Shown here: piece by piece, positions 22,339 through 34,900 of the stretch
How positions within the stretch are numbered: the stretch's first letter is position 1
Layout of the letters: every line of letters begins with the position of its first letter
Assembly (NCBI GenBank): GCA_017506865.1
Contig: JAFCMP010000334.1
Span: 1,116,001 to 1,180,000, forward strand
From: Tribonema minus
Taxonomy: Eukaryota; Sar; Xanthophyceae; Tribonematales; Tribonemataceae
DNA: 64,000 nucleotides
Reading direction: 5' to 3'
The notes under the pieces: model-generated
What the model was told of the DNA's origin: nothing
The model's database searches: none
The model's input: the letters and a program-made list of their open reading frames with translations, nothing else
Program-made: the position numbers and the translations under genes

Positions 22339-25300
22339 GCGCTGGATCGTCCTGCTGCTGCACGGCAGCCTGGAGGCGGAGGAGCAGGACCGCGCGTTCG
22401 CGCGCGCGCCGCCGGGCGCGCGCAAGTGCATCCTCGCCACCAATGTCGCCGAGTCGGCGGTGACAATAGAGGGCGTGCGCTTCGTGGCGGACTCGGGGCG
22501 CGCCAAGGAGATGACGTGGGACGCGCGCGGCGGCGGCGTGCGGCGCCTGCGCGAGGGGTGGATCAGCCGCGCGAGCGCAGAGCAGCGGCGCGGTGCGTCG
22601 CCGCCTGGTGCTTGAAGTATTCCATGTTGAAGTTGATGTGTAAGCTACCGAGTCACGTGCGTGAAGCGCGTGGCGGCGGCGGCGTGCGGCGCCTGCGCGA
22701 GGGGTGGATCAGCCGCGCGAGCGCGGAGCAGCGGCGCGGTGCGTCGCCGCCGCCAGTTGACAATTTCAAGGTGTTGTAGGAGTCACCGGCTCCGCAAAGG
22801 AACTGTTGGGGCGTGCACACCTGTCCGCGCGGTGTAGGTAGGTAGCTGCGGCTGTCTAAGATGTACGCGAGACACACCACCTCGGGCAGCGGCGGAGGCG
22901 GCCTTGCGCGCCTCTCCTGCTGGCCAATCATACGTCCTGAACCGGCACGCGACAGTGTACTTCACTGCGTGATGGGCGGCTTGGTGCCGCCACGGTCAGT
23001 TAGCACGGCTGCTGTGTCATGACCAAGTCCCCGGTGCCAAAGTGCCCGGGGAGGACCACGCTTTGCCGACGAGCAATGCGATTGCTGATTGCTCGACCCA
23101 TTGTGCAGAGCGCCAGTGCGCCTGCCTCTGCTGCTGGTGCCCCTGCTGCCGCCGCCGCTGGCGCTGGTGCCACTGCTGCTGCCGCTGCGGTTTCGCCGCC
23201 TCTGGCACTTCTTGTTGGCCTAGCGCTGCGTCGAGTTGAGTCAATTCGCGCCAGTCTGCCCAAGAAGTACTGACTGTGGCTTACTCTTACATATGTGCGT
23301 GTGCTGTTGCCGAGCGCTGCCGCAGGGCGCGCGGGGCGCACCGGCCCCGGCATCTGCTACCGCATGTACCCGGAGGCGGTGCTGGACGCGCTCGCGCCGC
23401 ATGCCGCGCCGGAGGTCACGCGCGTGCCGCTGGAGGGCGTGCTGCTGCAGGTGAGGGGTAGGTATAGGGCCTGTAGGGTAAGGGTACGCGCTGGCCGCGC
23501 TCGCGCCGCACGCCGCGCCGGAGGTCACGCGCGTGCCGCTGGAGGGCGTGCTGCTGCAGGTGAGGGGTATAAAGTTTAAACGCAGTGTAATACATCAACC
23601 TTCAGTGCACTTGAGGTACACCACGTATAAGGCATGCGCGGGAGGTGCGGCGCCACGCGCCGTGACGGAGGGCGTGCTGCTGCAGGGCGTGCTGCGTTTG
23701 TATAGCCTTCGAAGACGCATGTATAGACTTTGAAGTACGCTGCCGTACACGCGAATGAGGACAGGCATGTGCCCAAGGCGCTGGCTGGAGGTGACGCGCG
23801 TGTCGCTGGAAGGCGCGTGCTGCTGCAAGCGAAGGGGTGGGTTTTGCTGAAGCTATGCGTGCGGTATGCAATGCATCATGCAGGTACAGGGGGCTGCTGC
23901 AGGTGAGGGGTAGGTATGAGGGTACACCTGTAGGGTACGCTTATGCATCTTGTGTGTACCTTATGCTGGCGTTGGCGTGGCGCATGGGGTGACACTGCGC
24001 AAGGCGTGCCGCAGCGGGACGCGCATGTATGCTTCCACGCACCATTCCCCAACTGCAGTCGACGCCGTGCTTCAAACGCCGAGAGTGTAACCCTAACCCT
24101 AACCCAATATTTGGTGTGCATATGGGTAAGGCCGGGCGTATGCGAACGCAGGCATATGTGTATGGCCAGTGGCAGGCTCGAGGCGGGGACTGTGAAGGAG
24201 GGGTAGCGTTAGGCTTAGGGTTAGGGTTGGAGTTAGGGCTAGGGCTAGGATTAGGGTTTGGTCAGGATTAGGGTTAGGGCTAGGGTTAGATGGAAACTCG
24301 CGCAGCCGTTGACGCACACCGCACCCCTGCGGCGCGCTGCAACACGGGGTTACAATTAGCACCAGCGCCATGGTTAGGGGTAGGGTTAGGGGTCGCCGGA
24401 AGGCGCGTGCTGCTGCAAGCGAAGGGGTGGGTTTTGCTGAAGCTATGCGTGCGGTATGCAATGCATCATGCAGGTACAGGGGGCTGCTGCAGGTGAGGGG
24501 TAGGTATGAGGGTACACCTGTAGGGTACGCTTATGCATCTTGTGTGTACCTTATGCTGGCGTTGGCGTGGCGCATGGGGTGACACTACGCAAGGCGTGCC
24601 GCAGCGGGACGCGCATGTATGCTTCCACGCACCATTCCCCAACTGCAGTCGACGCCGTGCTTCAAACGCCGAGAGTGTAACCCTAACCCTAACCCAATAT
24701 TTGGTGTGCATATGGGTAAGGCCGGGCGTATGCGAACGCAGGCATATGTGTATGGCCAGTGGCAGGCTCGAGGCGGGGACTGTGAAGGAGGGGTAGCGTT
24801 AGGCTTAGGGTTAGGGTTGGAGTTAGGGCTAGGGCTAGGATTAGGGTTTGGTCAGGATTAAGGTTAGGGCTAGGGTTAGATGGAAACTCGCGCAGCCGTT
24901 GACGCACACCGCACCCCTGCGGCGCGCTGCAACACGGGGTTACGATTAGCACCAGCGCCATGGTTAGGGGTAGGGTTAGAGGTAGCGCAGGAACGGACAT
25001 CACGCTGCTGCTGCCGTGTGCGATCGTCCATTGCAGAGGCCCATTTGGGCTGCCAGTGAGCAGCGCTGACAGTGCTCAGAGGTCGCGTGTGGATCGGACT
25101 CTGACCCTAACCCCACTTGAAGTATAACCTACTGATTTTGGGCATGGCTGCACAGCCTACGACCAGTTTAAGGGTCTCAAAAACAGGCACTAAATAGCTG
25201 TCGAGAGCTGTCGAGAGAGTCAATCAGTTTGATCTCTCGCAGACTCCGATGACACCCACAAGACTAGTACAGCAGCAATAGCTGCGCTCTAACCTCCAGT

Positions 25301-26866
25301 CCGTCCTATGCTCATAGCCTCCAGCGTTCAGCCGTGCACCGTGCCGCTGCTGCGCTGCGCCGCAGGCCAAGTCGCTGGGGCTGCGCGACGCGCGCGCCTT
25401 CCCCTTCCTCACCGCCCCCCCCACCGCCCACGTCGCCGCCGCCATCGGCGCGCTGCACGACCTGGGCGCCCTCAGCGCCGATGCTGCCGCCAGCGCTGCT
25501 GCCGCCGGTGCCGCCGCTGCCGCTGCTGCTGCTGCTGCCAGCACCGCTGCTGCCGCCGCAGCTGCCAGCCCAAGCGGGGCGACGGACGGCGCCAGCCCAG
25601 CCACCGCCGCGCCTGACGCCGCTGCTGCCGCCGCCGCCGCCGCTGCTACCGCGGCAGCAGCGGCGGCGGCAGCGGCAGCAGCGCAGGCGCCGCTGACGCC
25701 GCTCGGCCGCGCCCTTGCGCGCCTCCCCGTGGAGCCGACCGTCGGCAAGGTTCTGGTGCTGGGCGAGGCGCTCGGCGTCGCGGACGGCGCGCGGCTGCTC
25801 GCGGCAGCGCTCGCCGTGGCGTCGCCCTTCGAGGGGAAGGACAGGGGGGGGGCGGGGGGAGGGGGGGGAGGGGGGGGCGGCGGGGAGTTTGTGAGCGCGC
25901 ACGGCGACCCTTTCGCTATCGCCGATGCGTACCGAGCGTGGCTGGCGGTGAAGGCGGCGCGCCGCGAGAGCAGCCGGCGCTGGTGCCAGCGGCGCGGCAT
26001 CAAGGAGCAGCGCCTGTACGAGATCAGCAAGCAGGTGTCCACGCGTTCGCGGGGTCGAGTACTCGGGGCAGACGCACACATGCCAGGGTCTGTGTGTGTG
26101 TGCGCATGCAGGCTTTTGGTGGGGGGGGGGGCGGCCGGTCGTCGCGCGAGCCGCGCAGCTGCTCGAGCGCGCCGCTGGTGCTGGCGATTCGGGGCTTGCG
26201 CGCAGGACGAATTCGCGCCGGCCCTCAGCACAATGAAGTTTGTGAAGAGCCGACTGCAGCGCTGATGCTCGCGTCCGCCAGCAGCAGGAGAAGTAGTGGT
26301 GGTGCCGCCTGTGGCGCTGGCGCAGGCGCAGACGGCGCGCCGCCGCCGCCGCCCGCGTGCCCGCGCCTGCCGCCAGCCATGGCCCACGACGCCAGCTTCC
26401 ACCACCGCGCCGTGTCACGCGTGCGATAAACGCATGCGCGCCTTCCCTCCCCCCCCCCTACGCACTATGTAGCAATGGCCACGAGGCCCTCAGTCCTCCT
26501 CTGCGTGTCGACCTCCCACACCGCAGGTGCAGCAGTTCACGCACCTGCTGCGCGACCTGGCGGCGGTGCACAGCGGTGGCGGCGCGGCGGCGGCAGCGCA
26601 TGACGCGGAGGCGCCGCCGCCGCTGCTGGGCGACGACGCGCGGCCGCAGCAGCAGCAGCTGTCGCGGCGGCGGCTGCGGCAGCTGCGCGCGGCGCAGGAG
26701 CTCGCCGTCGCGACGCTCACCCTGGATGAGGACGGCTCGGGCGGCGATGCCTCCGGTGAGCATCAAACGCAGGACTGTGGTTGTGAAGGGGGGGTGCTGT
26801 GCAGGGGCATGGGGGGCGGGGGGGGCGCTGTGGTGATGTGCGGTTTTCCACGAGGCGGAGTTGGGG

Positions 26867-26903
<37 letters not shown>

Positions 26904-28461
26904 GGGGGGGGGGGTTAAAAGCAAAAACCTGTACAGCTGATGTCATTTGAGAGATATCGTAGCAGCATGGGCGTGTCAATGCTGTCGCAGGCTGTGACGT
27001 TCCACACTTGGCGCGCACAGTGCTCCCACCCACAGGCATCGCGACGGTCAATGCCGGTGGTGCACGGGAGCTGAGGTCGGGGCCGCTGTTGGAGTGCATA
27101 CCAGCATACCCTCTGGACAGGTCACAGGGCAGTGAGCGGGGTCGGTCAGCAGTTGAGGAGAAGGGAGCTGAGTCAGGGCAGTGATTGGGGCTGCACGCTG
27201 CTACGCTGCCGCAGCTGAGCACTGATGCTGAACACACGGTCAGGGCTGGGGCAACGGCTCTGCTGAGCGCGGCGAGTCCTTCTACCATAGGGCTACGGTT
27301 GGGTTAGGGATTAGGGAGTTTCAGCAAAGACGTGCTGTACTCCACGCAGCATGCCCTTGCGCCCTCTGCTTGCTCGTGCCGCACGGGGAATCCTTGCAGT
27401 CGCCACCTTGCTCCGTGGGGGCACGCAGCGGGGGCTGCAGCTCCCGGCGCTAGGGTTGCCGTCAGGGTTCGTCAGGATCCGGGCCTGTCCCTCAGTGGTG
27501 GGGTCGGGATATTTGGCGGCGACTGGCCGGTTTCCATACGCAGCGGCCTCAGCACGTACGGCCTTAGGACGTACGGCCTTGAGCTTGCCGCCGCCCAGCG
27601 CCCGCCTCCGCGCAGCGCGTGCGCTCAGCGACGATGACCGCGCTCGTCATCGCCGCCGCCGCCGCCGCCGCTGCAATGCGAGCCCGCCGTGGCAGCGTCG
27701 CCGCCCGAACGCTCCCCTACAGGCGCGCACGCGTGCTCGACGACAATCAAATTGCTCCTTGCTGCCGCCGCCGCCGCTGCCTCGACATGCATGCAGACGG
27801 CGAAGGCGCGGCGGCCGCGCTGCAGTTGCGGCGCGAGCTCACAGCGGACGCGCGCCGCGGCGGCGGCGGCGGCGGCGGCAGCGGCAGCGGCGGTCGCCAC
27901 CGCGTCGACGTCAACAGCCTCGAGTTCTATGCGCGGCAGGGCGGCGGGGCGCTGCATGCGGCGGCGGCGCGCGCCGCGCCGGGCGCCGCAGAAGTCGCGC
28001 TGCTGCAGGCGGTGCTGGCGGCGGGCCTGTACCCGAACGTTGCGCTGCCGGCGGTGGACGGCGGTAGTGGCGGCGGCGCGCTCTCTGACCAGCAGTACGT
28101 CACGCGCGGCATGTCGTCGGAGCTGTACCTGTCTGCGGACTCCGTGCTCGGCGCCATTGACAACAGGCGAGCGCGCTGAGCGCTGCTGCTGCTGCCGCCG
28201 CTGCCGCCGCCGCCGCTGCTGCTGCTGCTGCTGCCGTGCACGAGTCCTTGAAGTGTCACACTCGAGGCACGTGATGCGAAGCGCGCCAGATGCACAGCGG
28301 CGGTTCCTCGGGGCACTCACTGCTTGCAGCGCACTAGCCTCAAACTGAGAACTGCCTGGTACTTTTCACACTGGTATGTGAGATTATCGTAGCGGTGGTT
28401 GTAGAATGGTTCCTTGTGCATTGCCGTCCAGACGAGCACTGCATACGCACCCCCCCCCCTC

Positions 28462-28495
<34 letters not shown>

Positions 28496-29562
28496 CATAC
28501 ACACGTTACAGCCCTGCTCAAGCCCTCTCGTGAACCAGCCAGGCGTGCCCCTCCCTTGCGGCACGCAGGATCACCGCCAGCAGCGGCGGCGGCGGCGGCG
28601 GCGGCGGCGGAAGCGCGGCGCTGCTCTGCTACGGCGCCCTCATGGAGACGCACCGGCAGTTCATCGCGGCGGTCGCGCCGCTGCCGCCGCTGCCGTCGCT
28701 GCTGCTGTTCAGCGCGCGCGTGGACTGCGGCGGCGGTGCGCGCACCTTCCTCTTTGACAACTGGCTGCTCGCGGAGCTGTCCAGCAGCAGCGGCGGCAGC
28801 GGCGGTGGCAGCAGCGGCAGCAGCGCTCGTCACGGCAATGCGGCGGACGGCGGCACCGCCGACGACGACGTTGGCGGCGCGTCGTCATTTGGCGTCGACC
28901 TGCTTGCGCGCGCCTGCGACCTCAGGGGGCGCCTGGCGGCGCTGGTGGACGGCTCACTGCGTGCCGCCGGCTTCGCCGCCGCCGCCGCCAGCAGCAGCGA
29001 CGAGGCGCCGGAGGCCAGCACGGCTGCGGCAGATGGCGGCGGCGACGGGGGCGACGGCAGCGCCGCTGAGCTGCCGCGGAGGCTCGCGCGCGCGCGGCTG
29101 CGCTGGCAGCGGCGGCAGCAGGGCGACGGCGGCAGCGGCGGCAGCGCGGAGCACTGGCGGCGCGAGGGGCGTGAGCTGGCGGCAGATCTATCCGACTTCA
29201 TGCGTGTGCGCGCGCGCTGCGCGCTGCGGCGCGTCGCCGCGCCGGAGGCGGCCGCGCGCCTGGGCCTGCAGCAGGGCGCCGCCGCCGCCGCAGCCGCCGT
29301 GCCCTGGGCGGCGACGGAGCCGCTGCCGCTGCCGCTGCCGCCGCCGCTGGAGGCGCGCAGAGGCGGCGTGGAGGTCGTGCCGCGCGTGCGCTGGGACAGC
29401 CTGCGGCCGGTGCCGCAGGGGGCGAAGGTGGGCGCGGCGGCGGCGGCGGCAGCAGGGGGTGCGCGCTGGTGGCGGTGCCCGATCTGCAGCGCCGAGATGG
29501 TGGTGGACCAGGCGCAGCTGGAGGCGCACAGGGACGCGTGCGCGCCGGGCGCGACGGCAGCA

Positions 29563-29593
<31 letters not shown>

Positions 29594-29697
29594 GGGGGGG
29601 GGAGAAGAGGGCCGCGCCCGCGGCACAGGGCAGCGGGAAGAGCGCCAAGAAGAGGGCGTTTGTCGGCACCAGAGTGGCCCTTGGCCATGACCGATAG
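18157..29697 (+). CDS. DHX34: DHX34-like DExH-box RNA helicase
   Basis: Ten exons, all in phase: 18157-18750, 19225-19334, 20274-20421, 21131-21249, 21844-22592, 23326-23450, 25366-26034, 26527-26755, 27797-28166, 28569-29697; about 1413 residues. Motif I GETGCGKST (189-197), motif Ia TQPRR (214-218), motif II DEVH (283-286, split by intron 3), motif III SAT (315-317) and motif VI QRRGRAGR (571-578) are all present. A winged-helix/HA2 region (LTPLGRALARLPVEP) and an OB-fold-like part follow. LLQAVLAAGLYPNVALP and LPSLLLFSARVDCGGG match the DHX34 C-terminal region as I know it; a CPIC...H...C zinc-finger-like motif lies at 1341-1362. Animal DHX34 acts in nonsense-mediated mRNA decay with UPF1 and SMG1. 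Length exceeds the ~1140 residues of animal DHX34 because of Gln, Ala and Gly runs. The 5' end of exon 9 is the least certain junction; intron 9 needs a GC donor. Confidence 0.9.
18797..18832 (-). repeat. Dispersed repeat fragment, helicase intron 1
   Basis: The segment ATGGAAACGAGTCAAA...CGTAGAGCTCTA matches the right end of the dispersed repeat read in reverse orientation. Only about 35 bp are recognisable. Confidence 0.5.
20449..20533 (-). repeat. Dispersed repeat fragment, helicase intron 3
   Basis: Contains GACGAATCCAAAGACGGTAG and AGCTCTAGGTGGCAAGG, then GCCGCAAGTGCCTGCCAATG, all matching the right half of the dispersed repeat in reverse orientation. It is diverged. An opposite-orientation copy lies at 20669-20783 in the same intron. 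Confidence 0.6.
20614..20666 (+). repeat. Echo of helicase exon 3 end plus donor
   Basis: The segment GATGTGATAATTCGCGACGAGGTGCG repeats, with substitutions, the end of exon 3 (codons for YDIVICDE, 20400-20421) and its GTGCG donor, followed by the similar intron start TTGCCATATGGAGTGTAGG. It lies about 210 bp downstream of the true junction. Confidence 0.75.
20669..20783 (+). repeat. Dispersed repeat fragment, forward, helicase intron 3
   Basis: Carries GCAGCAGCGGCGACAACGGTTTCATTGGCGGAAGGCA, GTCACGTAGAGCTCTGCGGTCTTTTG and a TTCGTTTCCTT end, a diverged copy of the right two thirds of the dispersed repeat. It directly abuts the exon-3 echo at 20614-20666. Confidence 0.7.
21310..21655 (+). repeat. 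Three echoes of helicase exon 4 end plus donor
   Basis: Degenerate copies of the exon 4 end (codons KLVLMSATIDAQLF at about 21205-21249, donor CAG|GTCGCC) occur at about 21310-21385, 21425-21510 and 21575-21655. Each keeps the TCAGGTC exon/intron boundary and part of the downstream intron sequence (CTCATTG or GCCTTG). The third copy is the best preserved, although it is farthest from the exon. Motif III (Ser-Ala-Thr) is thus copied in all but altered in the first two. Confidence 0.85.
22655..22760 (+). repeat. Echo of helicase exon 5 end plus donor
   Basis: About 90 bp nearly identical to 22515-22608: the exon 5 end encoding GGGVRRLREGWISRASAEQRR, the donor GCGCG|GTGCGTCGCC and the first intron bases. 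It lies about 150 bp downstream of the true junction and keeps an intact donor. Confidence 0.92.
23480..23830 (+). repeat. Echoes of helicase exon 6 end plus donor
   Basis: Near-identical copy at 23488-23572 (codons AALAPHAAPEVTRVPLEG and donor CTGCAG|GTGAGGGG), then shorter decayed copies at about 23632-23690 and 23775-23835. The source is 23380-23460. The GTGAGGGGTAGGTAT donor context is copied again at 23895-23910 inside the 590-bp repeat. Confidence 0.9.
23805..24984 (+). repeat. 590-bp tandem duplication with telomere-like tracts
   Basis: Two head-to-tail units, 23805-24394 and 24395-24984, differ at only a few positions. Each unit contains an exon-6-end echo with a GTGAGG donor, a CCCTAACCCTAACCC tract, and two TTAGGG-rich tracts. 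The whole array lies in helicase intron 6 (23451-25365). The near identity implies a recent duplication; a collapsed or inflated copy number in assembly is possible. Confidence 0.95.
26869..26916 (+). repeat. GT microsatellite and G run in helicase intron 8
   Basis: About fourteen GT units followed by a run of G. A complementary-type CA tract lies in intron 9 at about 28462-28490. Confidence 0.95.
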
Positions 29698-31894
29698 AGT
29701 GTGTGGTGTGTGACTTCAGCGCAACGATGCATCGCTGGTTTTATACTGATGGCAGGCCCAGGCAGGTACCGCTGCTGCCGCAGATGCCGCTGCCGCCGCC
29801 GCAACAGCTGCCGTCACCGCAGCAGCTGCCGCTGCTGCTGCAGCGGCGGCAAGAGCAGGATGGTGCCGGCGCCTGCGGCATGTGCCGAGCGTGCTGCAGG
29901 CGCGCCGCAGAGCATTTCGTGTGGCTCAGATTGAGCCACTTTGCGCGCAGCAGGCCGGCTGCTGCCACTGAACATAGCATCTGTAAAACACGCCAGAAGC
30001 GGGGTGGCCGCAACTGCGTTGACCCGCCCTCATTACACAGTACAAGCCGGCAGGGTAGAAGCGTGCTCGTTATACACAGCATGCTGTGTGCACTCGATGC
30101 ATTGCTCTGTTGAGCCGTGCTGCATTCCGCAGCAAATGATTTTATGTTGTGCCCATGTTGTCGTACCTCGATGTGCTTTAAAAACGGGTCAGAGCAGAGG
30201 CGGCGCGCGCCCCTTTGCAGCCATCCTTTGCGATCGTCTGTGTGGCGCTCTTCTTGAGTTTTCAGGCATATACTTGGCTCGTGGCTGCCCGATGCCATCA
30301 ATTGCATCGGGCATCTGCAGCGCGGCACCGCACGAGCAATGCTCACGCACAATGAACACGCATGGATCCCTGCGCATTGGCCGCAGTTGTCGGCGCGTAA
30401 TCATGCATTGCGCGCAGTTCACCGGGCTGCAGCGCTTCAAAAAGCATGTAATTGCACACACATATATATATATATTGTGAGGGCCAAGCAGGTGCACATG
30501 CATGTACAACAGTGATCGACCAGGTGCAGATTTGACCAGCTCGATGCTCGTGGGGGGGGCATCCCCATACATGAACACAGATGGCGCCCCTGGGGGGCTG
30601 TAGTGAAGTGCAGAATTGTAGTTGTTGCAGCTTTGGTCGGCACGCACTTGCGACAACAGCATGTCACCAAGTCTTGGGGTTCATGCCATAGGTGCATACA
30701 CGTCAACAACGCTCCTTGAATGCGCAGGCAGCAGTCAAACACGGAATGGCAGGAGTGAAACGAGGAATGGCAATGCCCGCCATTGTCCGCAGTTACCCTG
30801 GTATGGTGGCTGAAGATCGCCACAGTATGGAAACGGTCAAAGTATGCTGTGTCACATGATGCCGTGTCCATGATGCATCCCGAGCTTCTTTACATGAACG
30901 ACCTGGAACTGACGACATGAAGTGCTGCGAGCCATGGTCAGAAATTTGCATTGCCTAGCATCAGGACATAGAGTGAGAACTTTCATGTCCAGTGGCTGCA
31001 GCGCGGTGCCAGAGGCTAGTGCCTGCGGGCACCGCCATCACAGAGGTGTGACCGTCCGTATGCTTGCGCCAATGCCGCTGCGACTGCGACCTGAGGAGCG
31101 CTGCTGCCGTCTGTGGGCTTTGCTGCGTCAAATGCGGCCCCCTGCCCCTACTGCCAGGGCTGCTGCAAAGGTCAATTATGGGCAGATCCTGCCACTGGGA
31201 GAGCAGCATGTCTCCAAACCAATTTGCTGTCAGCCGGTGCCTTGGTGCTGCCGTTGTTGCCACCGCCGCCGCCACTACTGGCGACACGTGCGCTGCACCA
31301 CCGGCGCAGGCTTTGCCCACAGCGCACAACTGACAACTACTCTTGACGAAATGGGCGCACTGCGCAGCAATACGTGCCACCTAGAGCTCTCTCCCTAGTG
31401 CACATTTTGCGTGGCTGGGCTCAGCGCTGTTTCAGCTGCTGCCACCGTCCTTGCCACGCAGGCCTGTGCGCGAGTGCAGCACTTCAGAAGCCGTGGCAGC
31501 GCGAGTGCGCTCCGATCGACGCCGACGCGCTGCCGCAGTGCCAGTGCCTCTTTTGCGCTGCTGCTGCTGCAGCCGTCGACGCTGCTGCCGTTGCAGGCGT
31601 CGCCGCCAGCACATGTGCGCGGTGCTGCGCAGCACTGGCTGCCTGATGGCGCGCTGTCGCCTCCGCACCACAGCACACAGAGTTGCTCAGTCTCGCCATG
31701 CTGGCCACGTTGCGGAACCCATGTCAGCGCGCGCTCTACTCCTCTTGCGTGCGCAGCGCCGCCGGCGTCAGTCGCAGGAGCCGCGTTGCTCAACGTTGGC
31801 GCGCCTGATGTAGGCGTGCCGCGGGCGAAGCGACACAAGTCGGTGTGTCACCGCTCGTCAAGCGTATTCTCATGAAGCGCGCGCCTCCGCGCCG
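29698..31894. other. Intergenic between convergent helicase and TPR/coiled-coil genes
   Basis: No supported gene. The region has Ala/Gln-codon-like CTG/CAG runs just after the helicase stop (29770-29860), a short AT dinucleotide run at 30465-30476, and several open frames without motifs. The two flanking genes converge here, so both 3' UTRs lie in it. Confidence 0.45.
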
Positions 31895-31965
31895 CTACAC
31901 GCGGCTGTCGCTCCTGCTTATGGCGGCGGCGGCAGTGGCGCGCCACCACTCGCCGTCGCTGCCGC

Positions 31966-31996
<31 letters not shown>

Positions 31997-34900
31997 GCTG
32001 CCGCGCGCGCTGCCGACGCTCTCGCCGCCGCTGCCCGCCCAGCCGAACGTCTTACTCAGCGCGCGTATGTCGCCCGCGCGCTCGACCTTGCCGCAGTCCG
32101 TCACGCGCACGCTGCGGAAGAGCGCGGGCTCCGCCGCCGCCGCCGCCGCGTCCGCGTCCTCCGCCTCCGCCGCCGCCGCCTCCGCGTCCGCCTCCGCCGC
32201 CGCCGCCTCCGCGAGGCCGCCGGTGCGGAACTGACGCGCGTGCGCGCGCGCGACGTCGCGGTGCGTCACGCGCTCCACGCGCCCTATGGTGGTGGCGCGG
32301 TGCACGAGGCTCGCCGGGAACGCCGCCGCCGCCGCCGCGGACGAGGAGCCGGCGGCGGCGGGGGCGGTGGCGACGAACAGCGTGTGCTGCGGGCGCGGCG
32401 CTGCCGCCGCCGCAGGTGCCGCCAGCGCGTCGCCCAGCGACACGGAGAACTCCGCGGAGCCGGAGCCGCTCGCGTAGCCGCTCCTGTGCGTCTCCATCCC
32501 AGCCTCCGACCCCTCGTAGACAGACGACTCCTGCTGCGTGTCTAGGGGCGGCGCGGCGGCGGCGGCGGAGGCGGCGGCGGGCGCCGCGTGCAGGCCGCGC
32601 GCGAGCGCGACCGCCGCGGCGCCGCTCGTGAGCTGCAGCGGCGGCGGCGGCGACGGCGACGGCGACGCGATGGCGACGGCGTTGGCGTCGCGCAGGCGCG
32701 TCGTGAAGCGCAGGTCCTCGAGCTGCGCCTCAAGCCGGTGCAGCTGGCCGTCCTTGGCCGTCGCGACGGACCACGCATGCTGCGCCGCGGCCTCCGCCTC
32801 GCTGAGCGCTGCCTCCTTTGCCTGCGGCGGCCGCCGCGGGGGGGGGGAGGGCAGGGGGGAGAGCAGGGGGGGGGGGGGAGATTTGTCGACGCGCGTGCTC
32901 AGTCATGGGAGGATGTGGGCTGTGTTGCAGCACAACGCTTGCTGGAGCCACGGCGGTGTGGCTGCACATAGTTGTGTGACGTGAAAGCATAACCTGCTCC
33001 AGAGTCAATGTGACTCTCCGTAGCATGCATAGATGTGCGGGTGTCTGTGATTTGCCCGCAGCGGGCTGACGCGCCCGCGGCGCCGCAGCGCAGCGCCGCA
33101 ACGCGTGCGCAGACTGCCCCTGCCCGTGTGAGCAGCATAGCCGCGTCAATGCCACGCTCTCACTGGCTGCGCGAACACACGTCTCACCAAGCCTCCAACT
33201 GCCTTCGCTCTCGACGCCAGCACTCGAGCAGAGATTGCACCAGCACAAAACAAAGCCAGCACGGAGCTCCGCGTACACACACCTGCAGCGCGTACTCCAC
33301 CTCCTCCAACCTCAACTCCAGCGCTTCGCGGAGGCGACGCCCCTCGTCATCATCGCTCAGCGGGCTGTCCGGCCCGTCGCGCCACCCCTCGCCCACCCCC
33401 TCAGTGCCCCCACGTGCAACCTGAGGACCCACTTCGCCGCCGTCCCCTCCGCCGCTGCCGCTGCCCCCCTTGGCGCTGCTGCTGCCGCGGCCGCTGCCGC
33501 TGCCGCGGTCGCCGGTGCTGCCGCCGTGAACGCCGCCGTCACCGCCGCTGGGGCGTCTGGATGCATCACCGGCACCGCTTCTGCGGTCGCCGCCTACGGC
33601 ACTTGCATCAGCCACGCCGCTGCCTGCAACGCTTTGCCCATTACCACAAACAGCAGCAGCAGCAGCAGCAGCAACGGCAGTGCTGTGGTGTGCGCAGAAG
33701 CCACGGCAACCGCCGCCGCTGCCGCCGCCAGCGCTGTCACCGCCGCAGCCACCGCCGCCGCAGCCACCGCAGCATTGCTTGCTACTGCTGCTGCCGCAGC
33801 CTTGCCCGCCGCTGCCGCCGCCGCTGCCGCCGCCGCTGCTCTTCCTCCTGAGCGCTGCCAGCGCTAGACTGCGCCGCAGCTCGTCCCACTGCGCCGCCTG
33901 CACCTCGCGCAGCGCCGCCACCTGCCCTTCCAGCGCCGCCATGCGCAGCGCTGCCGCCTCTGCCGCCGCCGCGGCGCGCTTCGCGTCGCGCCGCGCCGCC
34001 GCCGCCGCCAGCGCCGCGTCCGGCAGGCTGCTGGCCGCTGCTGCTGCCGCTACCGGCGTCGGCGCTGCAATGCTGGCAGCAGGCGCCGTCATTGCCAGAG
34101 CCCTGCAATGGTGATGAAGGATGTGTCATGAATAGGTTCGTGGTGGCAATACAGCGTTGACAGACAAGGGCGGCAATGCACATGCTTCGGGTAACGTGAC
34201 AACAGCGAAGGACGGGTTTAAAATCAGGGGTAGGGTTTGCTGGCCATCATGTGGGCTAGGGTTAGGGTCGGCGTCGAGGTTCGGGTTAGGGTTGGTGCCT
34301 CGCTTGCCCTCACCTCGGCTGCTGCTCCTGCTGCTGCTGCGGCGCGGGCGCCACGGCGGCTGCTGCCCTGGCCTCTCTCAGCTCCTTCTCGAGCTCCCGT
34401 ATGCGCTGCGCCTTGCTGGTTATGACCCTGGCACTCTTGGTGACTGACACAGTCGGACAGGCAGCGATGAAAAGCACGGGGTGAGAGGACATCTGCTGCT
34501 GATTGCCAGCACCGAATGCAGTTCTTTCGCGCTTCAGCACCTTCCTGAACAGTATCGGAACTACCCGCAAGCATCAGTATCGTGGCACTGTGCAGGCCAG
34601 CACATATATACACATGTATCAAGGCGATATATATACGCCAGTAGGCACTTGGATATGTCAAGGTGCAGAAGTATTAACAAGTACTTGTTTTGGGGGGTAC
34701 ACATATCAAGGCAATGCCCCTTGTCGCTCTGTCTCGTGCTCGCACAGCCCGACCCCCCGCTCACCAGACGTCTTGAGCCCCTTGACTGCCTCCTCCAGCT
34801 CCGCGGCGCGCGCCGCCTCGCGCGCGACGCGCGCCTGCTGCGCCGCCGCCGCCGCCGCCGCCGCCTCCGCCGCCGCCGCCGCCGCCGCGGCGCGCTCCGC

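Noticed and set aside
21767-22506. Large minus-strand open frames opposite helicase exon 5
   Set aside because: They arise from GGC/GCC repeats on the strand opposite a clearly conserved helicase exon.
24172-24395. Possible chromosome end because of TTAGGG repeats
   Set aside because: Tracts are short, mixed in orientation and lie inside a gene whose exons continue on both sides.
29741-30352. 203-codon minus-strand frame between helicase and TPR gene
   Set aside because: Cys- and Ser-rich reading of CAG/CTG runs without any recognisable motif.
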